Origin: Falsihalocynthiibacter halioticoli
GTDB lineage: Bacteria; Pseudomonadota; Alphaproteobacteria; Rhodobacterales; Rhodobacteraceae
Length of the DNA stretch: 64,000 nucleotides
NCBI RefSeq assembly: GCF_025802015.1
Contig: NZ_JAOYFC010000001.1
Span: 558,001-622,000, forward strand
Direction: 5' to 3'
Positions within the stretch are counted from its first letter, which is position 1. Each line of letters starts with the position of its first letter. Below are positions 17,742-25,856 of the stretch, piece after piece. Under the pieces are notes generated by a model. The model was not told the DNA's origin, did not search any database, and saw nothing but the letters and a program-made list of their open reading frames with translations. A program made the position numbers and the translations under genes.

Positions 17742-18752
17742 TTAGGAAATCCGCTTCATATAGGGCGGAATGAGCCCTTCAGGTGGTGTTGGTTCTTCTT
17801 CGAAATACTCCAGCGTGGCACGCTCCGCCTGTACAAGGTGCGCGCGCATCATGTCCGCGGCCTCATCAAGCCGCCCTTCGCTCAGAGGAAGCAAGACGCG
17901 GTAGTGATCGCTGATCAGGCGGTTCATCTCGTTGCGACGCAGGTAACGATCGGTGACGCTGTGCGGAGCAAGCAAGAGGAGCTGGCTTCGATAGAGCGTC
18001 TCGCTCATGTGGCGGTTGGGGCAGCCCAAGACCAGCTTGCCGTGCAGGTCGTCTTCAAGCGTCGTAATGTCTTCTTTCTTTGGGCGTACGCCGCTTTGCA
18101 GAAGGCGGTCAACAAACTCGAACGCTGGGCCAACCACATCGGGCCCAAGCTCTTTTGCCGCTTCAACGAGCGCAACAGGCTCAAGCAGGCGGCGGATCTG
18201 GTAATAATCGCTAACGTCTTTGGACGTGAGAGCAGGGGCGCGCCAACGGCCGTTTGCGCCTTGCTCGATCAAGCCGACCCGTTCCAGGCGGCTTAGCATT
18301 TCATGGGATGTTGTGCGTGAGAAACCATAGTGCTCGGCAAGAGCGGTGCTGCCGATCGAAAACGTGCCATAACGCACACAGCCGGCAACAGTGATTTCAA
18401 CAGTTGGATAGAGTGTGTCGCGCCACGAACGGTTGACCAGCACCTCTCCCTTGTCGACAGGGCTTTTGAGGTCTGTCTGGTCCATTTCCATTCGGATGGG
18501 TTTGTCGCGGCCTTTTCCGACCATAAACCCACGGCCGTCAAAACGGCTGATTAGACCAGCCTTTTCCATGCGTTCCAGCGCATCGGCAGCGGGCGCGCGG
18601 CTTACGCCGAAAAAGCGCCCGATGCTACTTTGTGTGAGGACAAGCCCCTTGGGTAATGTGCCATCTTTGATCGCTTCGCAAAGGGTGTCGAATACCATTT
18701 GGTTGCGCCGCGTGGGTGCATAGGTTTCGGCCTTATCGGAACGATCTGACAT
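17742..18752 (-). CDS. GntR-family regulator with two winged-helix domains
   Basis: 336 residues from the ATG at 18752 (AAGGG upstream). A first GntR winged helix is at about residues 18-75 (MVFDTLCEAIKDGTLPKG, then SSIGRFFGVSRAPAADALERM, then GRGFMVGKG). A second is at about 105-170 (VEITVAGCVRYGTFSIG, then ALAEHYGFSRTTSHEMLSRL). An FCD-type all-helical ligand domain follows at about 180-310 (IRRLLEPVALVEAAKEL). Ordinary FadR-type regulators have one winged helix in about 230 residues, so this is a duplicated DNA-binding region. It lies just after the alpha-L-fucosidase gene, probably co-transcribed, and is the best candidate to bind the ATTGCATGCAAT operators. Confidence 0.85.
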   Translation of the reverse strand: MSDRSDKAETYAPTRRNQMVFDTLCEAIKDGTLPKGLVLTQSSIGRFFGVSRAPAADALERMEKAGLISRFDGRGFMVGKGRDKPIRMEMDQTDLKSPVDKGEVLVNRSWRDTLYPTVEITVAGCVRYGTFSIGSTALAEHYGFSRTTSHEMLSRLERVGLIEQGANGRWRAPALTSKDVSDYYQIRRLLEPVALVEAAKELGPDVVGPAFEFVDRLLQSGVRPKKEDITTLEDDLHGKLVLGCPNRHMSETLYRSQLLLLAPHSVTDRYLRRNEMNRLISDHYRVLLPLSEGRLDEAADMMRAHLVQAERATLEYFEEEPTPPEGLIPPYMKRIS

Positions 18753-18756
18753 AAAA

Positions 18757-20034
18757 TTAACCCTTAAATACTGGGAGCTTATCAAACTCCAGCTTGACGA
18801 TATTGTCCAGCCCGTCTTGATATTTTAACGGCAAAACAAGGTGGAGATATTCACCTTCAACCGACCAGTTTACGGTGCCGGGTGTTACCATCTCAACAGA
18901 CTTGACGTTACAGCCGCCGAGATGAAGCTCCAGAAGGTCGCCTTTTTCCGGCCAACGCTTCACGTGAAGGTAAACGGTTGTCCCCGTGTGGGTCGAGCCG
19001 CCCCATGTCCAGCGTGGGTATGGGCCGCCGCGTGTGCCATAGATTGTGTGACCGTATTTCTTCATCCAGTCGCCAACGGTGTTGAGCACGCGTTCTTGTT
19101 CGGGGGGAACAATGCCGTGCCGATCTGGGCCGATGTTCAGAACAAAGTTGCCGCCGCCTGTGGCGCAATCAACGATGTTGTTGATGCATGTTTCGGGTGT
19201 TTTGACGACTTCATTGAAGGAATAGGCCCACTGGTCACCAAGCGTGATTGTGGCTTCCCATGCCTCATCAGGGTTGTAGTCCCCAACGCGCTGCTCTGGT
19301 GTATAGAAATCGCAGGGCATTGCGCAACGGTCATTGATAACCATGTCTGGCTGCCATTTGCGCATCTTTTTGATGAGGTTTTCAGCGTCCCAGAGGGTTG
19401 GGTCGTGCGGCTTGTAAAACGGCTCTGGCGCTGCGCGACCTGTTACGTTGCCTTCTCCACCAAGGCCATCAAACCACCATGCCGCGATCTTCCCGTATTT
19501 GGTGCAAAGCTCTTCGACCTGCGCGTGCAGATAGTCGATGTAGTTTTGGTGATTTTCGGTCCGGTAATCGGGGTGGTGCCAGTCAGGCTGTGAATAATAA
19601 ACAGCAAAAGCCATACCCGCTTCGTGGCAGGCATCCGCGAGTTCTTTGGTCAGGTCACGACCAGCGGGGCATTCAGGCGCAGTCACCTTGTAGGAGTTGT
19701 GCGCGGTATCGAAGTTCGAAAAGCCGTCGTGGTGTTTGGTGGTGAGGTAAATGTACTTGAAACCCCAGTCCTGCGCTTTGGCCACGAGAGCGGGCGCGTC
19801 GAAATCGCGAGCGTCGAAATACTTATAGAGCGAATCATATAGCTCGGCGGGAATCATCACGCGTGGAGATACATCGCGACCACGGGTTTTCAGGTAAATT
19901 TCGGGCTTATCGCCTTCACGCGACCAGCTGATTTCGTGTCCTGCAACGCTTGACGGGTTCCAATGAAGGAAGAGGCCGTAGCGCATGTCCATAAATTGAT
20001 CGACTTGGGGGGTGGCCCCGAAAGTATTGGGCAT
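18757..20034 (-). CDS. GH29 alpha-L-fucosidase (cytoplasmic)
   Basis: 425 residues from the ATG at 20034, which has AGGA eight bases upstream; the longer frame to 20238 would run over the divergent promoter. GH29 motifs are clear: MRYGLFLHWNPSS at about 17-29, YLTTKHHDGFSNFDT at about 96-110 and AAWWFDG at about 184-190, with Asp189 the expected nucleophile. Later NIVDCATGGGNFVLNIGPD is the typical fucosidase segment. There is no signal peptide, so it cleaves imported fucosides in the cytoplasm to L-fucose. A beta-rich C-terminal region follows. It diverges from the enolase-family gene across a perfect operator palindrome. Confidence 0.92.
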   Translation of the reverse strand: MPNTFGATPQVDQFMDMRYGLFLHWNPSSVAGHEISWSREGDKPEIYLKTRGRDVSPRVMIPAELYDSLYKYFDARDFDAPALVAKAQDWGFKYIYLTTKHHDGFSNFDTAHNSYKVTAPECPAGRDLTKELADACHEAGMAFAVYYSQPDWHHPDYRTENHQNYIDYLHAQVEELCTKYGKIAAWWFDGLGGEGNVTGRAAPEPFYKPHDPTLWDAENLIKKMRKWQPDMVINDRCAMPCDFYTPEQRVGDYNPDEAWEATITLGDQWAYSFNEVVKTPETCINNIVDCATGGGNFVLNIGPDRHGIVPPEQERVLNTVGDWMKKYGHTIYGTRGGPYPRWTWGGSTHTGTTVYLHVKRWPEKGDLLELHLGGCNVKSVEMVTPGTVNWSVEGEYLHLVLPLKYQDGLDNIVKLEFDKLPVFKG

Positions 20035-20086
20035 TTTTTTGATCCTGTAGTGTTGTCTGGCAAAAACAGGATAGACTAATATGCAT

Positions 20087-20098
20087 ATTGCATGCAAT
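20087..20098. promoter_or_regulatory. Perfect operator palindrome between fucosidase and enolase genes
   Basis: ATTGCATGCAAT is a perfect 12-base palindrome in the 133-base divergent spacer. Related sites lie at 13337-13348 and 23436-23454, all before fucose-locus transcription units. The form suits a GntR-family repressor. Confidence 0.65.
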
Positions 20099-20167
20099 AA
20101 GCATAAATGAGCTGATGCCAGAAAATTTGGATCAGCAGCTTTGAATTTAGATGCCTGGAAACGAACT

Positions 20168-21268
20168 ATGCCCAAAATCGAACGTGTCGAGATAACGATG
20201 GTGAATCTTGCGCCCAAAACGCTGCGCGAAGATGCCATTCAAACCTTTACTTGTCAGGAAACTCCGCTGGTTACGATCACCGACAGCGACGGTGTCTGCG
20301 GAACCGGATACTGCTATACCATCGGCACCGGGGGCCCCTCGGTTGTGGCGCTTCTTGAGAAGAGTTTCGCGCCTGCGCTCATTGGCAAAGACCCTGAGCG
20401 AATCGGCGGAATTTGGCACGAACTTCTACTTCAAACGCACGCGACGTCGGTCGGGGCGATCACATCGCTCGCGCTGGCTGCAGTAGACACGGCGCTTTGG
20501 GATATGGCGTGTAAACGCGCGAAGTTGCCACTGTGGAAAGCTGTTGGTGGCGCGCGCGAAAGCATCCCTGTTTACTCGACAGAGGGCGGTTGGCTTCAGA
20601 TCGAAACACCTGCTTTGGTCGAGGATGCGCTGGCGAAACAAGCCGCGGGATTCGGCGGGGCAAAATACAAAGTCGGCCACCCGCATGTGGCAACAGATGC
20701 CAAGCGTCTGGCTGCTGTGCGTGAGGCCGTAGGTGATAATTTCGACATCATGACCGACGCGAACCAGTCCTTCTCGCTCTCGGAATCCATTCGCCGTGCG
20801 AAAATGCTCGAAGAGCAGGGCATCGCTTGGTTCGAGGAACCCCTCAAGGCCGATAACGTAACGGCTCACGCCGAACTTGCGCGTTCGACATCGGTTCCGA
20901 TTGCTGTTGGTGAGAGCATCTATTCCCTTAGCCAATTCAAGGAATATCTGGTGCATGGCGCGGCCAGCATCATTCAGGTTGATGTTGCGCGGATTGGCGG
21001 GATCACACCGTGGCTCAAGGTTGCTGCATTGGCGGAAGCACATGGCGTTGTAGTATGTCCGCACTTCCTCATGGAGCTGCATTTGCCGCTCGTATGTGGG
21101 ATCAACAATGCACAGTGGCTGGAGTATATTCCGCAGCTTGATCTGATTACAGAGCACGGCATTACAATGAAAGATGGGCGCGCTTATCCATCAGATGAAG
21201 CCGGGCTTGGCATCGCTTGGGACTGGGACGCCATTCAGAAGAATGCTTCCTACGGCGCAGAAATCTAA
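20168..21268 (+). CDS. Enolase-superfamily sugar-acid dehydratase (probable L-fuconate dehydratase)
   Basis: 366 residues from the ATG at 20168. Mandelate-racemase subgroup residues can be placed: KxK base Lys166/Lys168 (GAKYKVG), metal ligands Asp197 (TDANQS), Glu223 or 224 (WFEEPL) and Glu249 (VGES), and the Asp272/His299 dyad (VDVARIGG, CPHF). This set fits acid sugar dehydratases such as L-fuconate, L-rhamnonate or galactarate dehydratase. The fucosidase divergent to it and the fuconolactonase-like gene suggest L-fuconate to 2-keto-3-deoxy-L-fuconate. It is shorter than the characterised Xanthomonas FucD (about 440 residues), so it belongs to a different branch and the substrate is inferred. 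Confidence 0.87.
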   Translation: MPKIERVEITMVNLAPKTLREDAIQTFTCQETPLVTITDSDGVCGTGYCYTIGTGGPSVVALLEKSFAPALIGKDPERIGGIWHELLLQTHATSVGAITSLALAAVDTALWDMACKRAKLPLWKAVGGARESIPVYSTEGGWLQIETPALVEDALAKQAAGFGGAKYKVGHPHVATDAKRLAAVREAVGDNFDIMTDANQSFSLSESIRRAKMLEEQGIAWFEEPLKADNVTAHAELARSTSVPIAVGESIYSLSQFKEYLVHGAASIIQVDVARIGGITPWLKVAALAEAHGVVVCPHFLMELHLPLVCGINNAQWLEYIPQLDLITEHGITMKDGRAYPSDEAGLGIAWDWDAIQKNASYGAEI

Positions 21269-21296
21269 GTTACTGAAAAGAATTTACTAAAATGAA

Positions 21297-21325
21297 GGGG
21301 CAGCATCCGTGCTACCCCTTTTTTT
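21297..21325 (+). terminator. Terminator after the enolase-superfamily gene
   Basis: GGGGCAGCA (21297-21305) pairs with TGCTACCCC (21310-21318) apart from one mismatch and is followed by seven T residues. Confidence 0.82.
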
Positions 21326-21346
21326 GTTTGGTATCGCAACACAAAA

Positions 21347-21380
21347 AAACACCCGCTGGAGTGGAGGCCAGCGGGTGTTT
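21347..21380. terminator. Terminator for the GHL6-like gene (bidirectional)
   Basis: AAACACCCGCTGG (21347-21359) pairs perfectly with CCAGCGGGTGTTT (21368-21380) around an 8-base loop. On the minus strand it ends the large glycoside-hydrolase-like gene. Confidence 0.82.
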
Positions 21381-21401
21381 GATTTGACCGTATTGCCGTT
21401 G

Positions 21402-23393
21402 TTAGGCTCGGGTCAACTCGATCATGGCATGTCCTTTTAGGACAGGCACAGTGAATTTCACACGACCGTCTTTGGCCTCGAACGGAAGCTCGCGACCCTC
21501 CGGTACGATTTTAACAGCGGAGATATCGTCTGCTTCGACGTCGACTTCGATGTCATGCAGCGGGATGATGTCCTGAATGGGTTGGATCGCATCGCCGCGC
21601 AAGTTGCCGCGCTGGACCGGTGTCGCGAACAGCATATGCAGTATATCGCGCCCCTCTTGCGCGCGCAGTGTCGCACGCCCCGCAGTTGGGAGAGATGTCT
21701 GGATCATCTGTGGTTGGCCAAGCGCCTGACGCACGACGTTGCCGATAATCTGCAAGAGCGCAACGGCACCCGTTTGGTGATAGATCGAGAATACGGGGTG
21801 CGCCAAACGCGTTACCGCCCCATCGCTCGCACCAAATACAAACCCGCTTGGCTCCGGCCGTGCTGGTGTGTGTAGGTGGCCGCTAAAGTATTGTTTCTCG
21901 CGGTTAAAGTACGGGTTGAACAGCATTCCGAGGCTTTTCGCATCGTCCGCGGCCAAAAGCTGCGGCGCTTGATACATAAACATCGGATCATTCACGAACT
22001 CCGCGCGCAGGCTTTCGATTGGAAGCGCATAATCGCCGCCCGTGAATTTGGAAACACCGTGATGCGTTGCGCCAGCGGGGTATAGCATGCCGTCGTCCGA
22101 AATGCCGCTTGCGCCGGTCAACAATAGACGTCCACCGTTTGCGATAAAGGCATCAAGTCGCGTTTTCAGATCTTCTGAAACAGGGATCGCATCGGGCAGG
22201 ATGATCAGGCGATAAGGTGAGAAATCAGCATCGTCATCCAACAGATCGAACGTAAAGCGGTTTTCCAGAAGCGCGCGCACAGTTCCATCATCCACATTGC
22301 TGTGGTGGCTTGGCACGTCAGAGAACAGCGGGTGGCCAACAGCCTCGTGCGAGATTACGCCGATTTCTGCTTTGTTGGTGCTGCCGATCGCCCAAGGCTC
22401 ACAAGCCTCTACATGGTCATAGGCTTCGCCGATGATTTTATAGGTTGAATGGTCGACGCTGCCAGACGGGTTCAGGTGATCGCCGATGCAAATCCGCGCG
22501 CCCTGCGCAAGCATTGCGCCGCATTCATACACAAGCGCTTCAGGCTTTTTATATCCGCCCATTTCGCCCCACATATGGTGGAATTTGCCTGTCATTCCGA
22601 GGAATGGCATGCCCAAAGGCTCGACATAACGCGCGGAAACGGGGAAGTGCTCATAGCCCCATTGTCCTGTAGGCAGGCTCTCGATTTCGATGTGGCTAAA
22701 GTATTTGCGCAGAACCTCAGAGCGCCCGCGGCGGATGTGACCAAGGTTAAAGAACAGCGGCACATCGCCTTTGTCTGCAATGGCTTTCACGCGCTCAAAG
22801 AACCGCATCGATGTCAGTTCGGCGAATTGGTCGCGATGTTCGGCGTCAGTCCAGTCTAGACCTTCGGCCTCCATCCCTTGCTGCGCCCAAACCGAAACCG
22901 ATGGCTTCTGGAAGCAGATATCGATCCACAATCCATCCATCTGTGGGTAGTGAGTGACGGCTTCGTCGATTTGGGCGCAGAGGTAGTCAGTGTAGGGCGA
23001 GGACAGGTCCAGATACTTCCAAACACCTTCGTGTTTATTGTCACCTGGGAACTGAAGCGGGCGGCTGAAATCCGGTGCGACGACGCGCCATTCAGGGTGG
23101 CGTTGCGCAGCGAGTTCGTCCCAGATTGCAGAAAGGTAAACCGGTGTCTTGATCCCGACGCCTTGCAACGCTTCGATTTGCGCGCCCATCAGATCGCTGT
23201 CCAAATGGGGGTGCATCTCGCCGACTTTGGTCGGGTGATAGGAGTATCCGTGGTGGCATTTGGAGAAAACATTTACCGAATCCACCTTCGCATCACTGAA
23301 CGCCTTGGCGAAGTCGGCAGGATCAAACTGCGAACCGATATCTGTAATTTGAGGGGCGGTGTGAAAGTCGAGGTGTATTTGGCGAAAGCGCAT
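21402..23393 (-). CDS. Large glycoside-hydrolase-like protein (GHL6-like barrel plus GATase-like domain)
   Basis: 663 residues from the ATG at 23393, with AGGAC six bases upstream. The start MRFRQIHLDFHTAPQI resembles the GHL6 hypothetical glycosyl hydrolase family (HLDFHT motif), a TIM-barrel group. The barrel covers about 1-360. Residues about 370-480 look like the GATase-like trimerisation domain of GH42 beta-galactosidases (SPYRLIILPDAIPVSEDL, then LDAFIANGGRLLLTGASG). A beta-rich tail follows. There is no signal peptide. Shared operator sequence and position put it in the fucose regulon, so it may act on a fucoside, possibly one that GH29 cannot cleave. Activity is unknown; catalytic acids cannot be named with confidence. 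Confidence 0.7.
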   Translation of the reverse strand: MRFRQIHLDFHTAPQITDIGSQFDPADFAKAFSDAKVDSVNVFSKCHHGYSYHPTKVGEMHPHLDSDLMGAQIEALQGVGIKTPVYLSAIWDELAAQRHPEWRVVAPDFSRPLQFPGDNKHEGVWKYLDLSSPYTDYLCAQIDEAVTHYPQMDGLWIDICFQKPSVSVWAQQGMEAEGLDWTDAEHRDQFAELTSMRFFERVKAIADKGDVPLFFNLGHIRRGRSEVLRKYFSHIEIESLPTGQWGYEHFPVSARYVEPLGMPFLGMTGKFHHMWGEMGGYKKPEALVYECGAMLAQGARICIGDHLNPSGSVDHSTYKIIGEAYDHVEACEPWAIGSTNKAEIGVISHEAVGHPLFSDVPSHHSNVDDGTVRALLENRFTFDLLDDDADFSPYRLIILPDAIPVSEDLKTRLDAFIANGGRLLLTGASGISDDGMLYPAGATHHGVSKFTGGDYALPIESLRAEFVNDPMFMYQAPQLLAADDAKSLGMLFNPYFNREKQYFSGHLHTPARPEPSGFVFGASDGAVTRLAHPVFSIYHQTGAVALLQIIGNVVRQALGQPQMIQTSLPTAGRATLRAQEGRDILHMLFATPVQRGNLRGDAIQPIQDIIPLHDIEVDVEADDISAVKIVPEGRELPFEAKDGRVKFTVPVLKGHAMIELTRA

Positions 23394-23435
23394 CTCGTAG
23401 TCCTGATTGAGTGGGTATGCCTTTTGCTTACGAAT

Positions 23436-23454
23436 ATTGCATGCACTATGCAAT
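23436..23454 (-). promoter_or_regulatory. Operator before the GHL6-like gene
   Basis: ATTGCAT (23436-23442) and ATGCAAT (23448-23454) form an inverted repeat with a 5-base spacer, 43 bases before the start codon. The half-sites equal those of the palindrome at 20087-20098. Confidence 0.6.
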
Positions 23455-23562
23455 AAGTTTCTTCACATGATTTTTCGAATGCCCGAATTCCGCAGATGCG
23501 AAGGGGCTAAACAGGTATCGGAGAAATGGCTCTAGGCTATTGGAATGACTTGAAAACGAGCG

Positions 23563-24591
23563 CTAGGCGCGTTGGATGAGCTCGTACGGCAAAAGTATTT
23601 CGCGCGCTGCGCCATTGCCGGTCAGAGTCTGCATTTGCTCCACCGCAGTGCGCGCAAGCTCGACATGTGGAACGCGCACCGTGTTGAGCCACGGGGCAAG
23701 CCATTCGTTCATTGGGTTGTCATCAAACCCGTAAATCCGAAGTTGATCCGGAACGGCAATGCCGCGCTCCAAGCAGCGCCGGTAAACGCCATATGCGATC
23801 TGGTCGTTGCCGCAAAAAATCGCATCGAGATTCTTGTCATCCAAAAGTGGGCCTGCGCAATCATAGCCGCTTTCCATCGACAGGCGCGCTTCTTTTATGG
23901 CATTTGGCGCGATATTCGCGCCCGCATCGCGCGCGGCGTCAAGCATACCACGCAGCCGCCTTGCGCTTGTATCGGAACTTTCTGGCCCGTGAATGATTGC
24001 GATGTTGCGAAGGTCTCTTCGTGCGCCAGACCGCATCTGCGCGCGGGCGGCGGCCTCATCATCAATGCCGACGAACGAAATCTCAGGGCAAGACTGAAGT
24101 CGGCGGTTGATAAACACAACTGGGTCGTTCTTCGTCAGAGTGGTTAAGCCTGGGCTATCTACGGCGCAGAGAAAGAAAACACCGGAAACCTGCCGTGATC
24201 GAATGTCTTCAATGCAGCGGTCTTGCGTCTCGGCATCTTCATTTGACGTATAGACAAGAAGCGCGGACTTTTCGGCAGAGAGAAGGCGCTCCAACTCCCA
24301 TGCAATTGCGGCATAAAAGTTGTTTTGAATGTTTGAATTGATCAGCGCAAAGGTGTTGGTCGATTGCGATCTTAGCGCGCGTCCTGCCTGGTTCGGGCGA
24401 TAGTTGAGGGCTTGTGCCGCCGCCGCAACTTTCTCCTGCGTTGCTTTTGATACGCTGCCTGAGCCGGAGTTGAGTGCACGCGAAACGCTGGCAATCGAAA
24501 CGCCCGCGCGCTTGGCAACATCGCGAATAGAAACCGCACCAGATTCTGACTGGCGTGGATTTCTCGATTTGTCGTCGCGGGATGCTCCCAT
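23563..24591 (-). CDS. LacI-family transcriptional regulator
   Basis: 342 residues; AGGAGG precedes the ATG. The LacI helix-turn-helix is at about residues 20-70 (VSIRDVAKRAGVSIASVSRA, then LNYRPNQAGRALRSQ). The periplasmic-binding-like ligand domain fills the rest (NTFALINSNIQNNFYA, VFFLCAVDSPGL, GFDDNPMNEWLAPWLNTVRV). It diverges from the dehydrogenase-BKACE-transporter operon at 24906, and the spacer has two copies of a LacI-type operator, so it most likely represses that operon and itself. Confidence 0.92.
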   Translation of the reverse strand: MGASRDDKSRNPRQSESGAVSIRDVAKRAGVSIASVSRALNSGSGSVSKATQEKVAAAAQALNYRPNQAGRALRSQSTNTFALINSNIQNNFYAAIAWELERLLSAEKSALLVYTSNEDAETQDRCIEDIRSRQVSGVFFLCAVDSPGLTTLTKNDPVVFINRRLQSCPEISFVGIDDEAAARAQMRSGARRDLRNIAIIHGPESSDTSARRLRGMLDAARDAGANIAPNAIKEARLSMESGYDCAGPLLDDKNLDAIFCGNDQIAYGVYRRCLERGIAVPDQLRIYGFDDNPMNEWLAPWLNTVRVPHVELARTAVEQMQTLTGNGAAREILLPYELIQRA

Positions 24592-24699
24592 ACGTCCTCC
24601 TGTTTAGGCAAAAGAAACGGCGCGGCAGAACAAGTCAAGTGATCAAAGTCTGCGCCGAACGATTCGCCCGTATTTGGCTCCCGACATGTAAATCATATT

Positions 24700-24712
24700 G
24701 GAAACGTTTACA
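24700..24712. promoter_or_regulatory. LacI-type operator, copy 1
   Basis: GGAAACGTTTACA, with the AACGTT centre typical of LacI-family sites. The same 13 bases occur in reverse orientation at 24863-24875. Confidence 0.7.
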
Positions 24713-24854
24713 ATTGCGAGTTGGTGCGCAAGTGATTGTGGCGCAGCAAGCAGCCTCCAGCTATTCGCCTTATTTTTATGCCAATAATATGATTTTGATT
24801 AATCAATATAGGGGCTATGAGGCGACCATCTCTTCATGCGGTAAAGAAAATCCG

Positions 24855-24884
24855 TTGACAAGTGTAAACGTTTCCTTTGATCAT
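24855..24884 (+). promoter_or_regulatory. Promoter with LacI-type operator copy 2
   Basis: TTGACA (24855-24860) is a consensus -35; a weak -10 follows near 24878-24884. TGTAAACGTTTCC (24863-24875) fills the spacer and is the reverse complement of copy 1. A bound repressor would block RNA polymerase, and two sites about 163 bases apart could allow looping. Confidence 0.65.
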
Positions 24885-24905
24885 ACCGTCAACTGAGGAG
24901 GAGCT

Positions 24906-25856
24906 GTGACAGGTGTTGTTGCGATCATAGGAGCGGGAATTGTCGGCCGATCTTGGGCGATATGTTTTGCGCGTGCGGGCATTTCGGTTCGTTTGTTTGA
25001 TGCTGCCTCCGGAGTGGCCGAAGCGGCGATTTCTGAAATTGCGCAGCAACTCGTTGGCCTCGAGGAAAAAGGGCTGCTTGGAAGCAGATCCCAATCTGAA
25101 ATCCTTGAAGCGATTGTTTCCACGGAGGCGTTGGCAGAAGCAGTGGCGCCAGCCGACTATATTCAGGAGAATGGCCCGGAACGCCTTGCGGTCAAACAGG
25201 CGCTTACCCAAGAAATTGATGCTTTAGCGCGCTCCGGTGTGCCGATTGCCAGTTCGACCTCTGCGATTTTACCGTCTGAGATCGCGCGGAATACTGCGGG
25301 CAAGTCGCGCTGTCTTGTTGCGCACCCGCTTAACCCGCCTCATCTGATCCCCGCTGTCGAGATTGTTCCCTCAACGGACACGGATGCTGAAATTGTTCAG
25401 CAAGTTGCAGCCCTCATGCAGTCGATTGGCCAAACGCCAGTCGTGGCGCGGCACGAGGCCGAAGGGTTTATCATGAACCGCCTTCAAGGGGCTTTGCTTG
25501 ATGAGGCCGTCAAGCTGGTTGCTGAAGGGATTGCTGATCCTGCCGATGTTGACCGCGCAATGAGCGCAGGGCTTTCGCGGCGCTGGTCCTTTATGGGGCC
25601 GTTTGAAACCATCGATTTGAATGCGCCCGGTGGCATAGCCGAGTTCTTTGACCGCTACGGAGAGGCTTACCGCGCAATCGGACGCGAACGCCCTGCGCGT
25701 TACGATTGGAACGGGCCCGTGGCTGAGCAGCTTGTAGCATCGCGCCGAAACGAACTCCCCGCCAAAGATTTACAAGACCGCCAGAACTGGCGCGACGACA
25801 GGCTTGCTGAGCTTGCGGCGTTCTGGACGAACAAAGGAACCGAGATTCATGGCTAA
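24906..25856 (+). CDS. 3-hydroxyacid dehydrogenase (lambda-crystallin / L-gulonate 3-dehydrogenase type)
   Basis: 316 residues from a GTG start with GAGGAGG upstream. An N-terminal Rossmann domain has GAGIVG at about residues 9-14. The catalytic region has SSTSAILPSEIA, the His in AHPLNPPHLIPAVEIVP, and Asn in GFIMNRLQGALLDEA. The C-terminal helical domain is as in 3-hydroxyacyl-CoA dehydrogenases. Small single-domain members of this group oxidise free 3-hydroxy acids such as L-gulonate or L-carnitine. It overlaps the BKACE gene by eight bases. Together they could oxidise a 3-hydroxy (sugar) acid to a 3-keto acid and then cleave it. Confidence 0.88.
   Translation: MTGVVAIIGAGIVGRSWAICFARAGISVRLFDAASGVAEAAISEIAQQLVGLEEKGLLGSRSQSEILEAIVSTEALAEAVAPADYIQENGPERLAVKQALTQEIDALARSGVPIASSTSAILPSEIARNTAGKSRCLVAHPLNPPHLIPAVEIVPSTDTDAEIVQQVAALMQSIGQTPVVARHEAEGFIMNRLQGALLDEAVKLVAEGIADPADVDRAMSAGLSRRWSFMGPFETIDLNAPGGIAEFFDRYGEAYRAIGRERPARYDWNGPVAEQLVASRRNELPAKDLQDRQNWRDDRLAELAAFWTNKGTEIHG

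Larger units (their letters stand above)
24592..24905. promoter_or_regulatory. Divergent control region of the LacI/BKACE module
   Basis: A 314-base spacer without a gene. It is AT-richer than its surroundings and holds two inverted copies of a LacI-type operator, one near each gene, and a likely promoter for the plus-strand operon. Confidence 0.75.
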
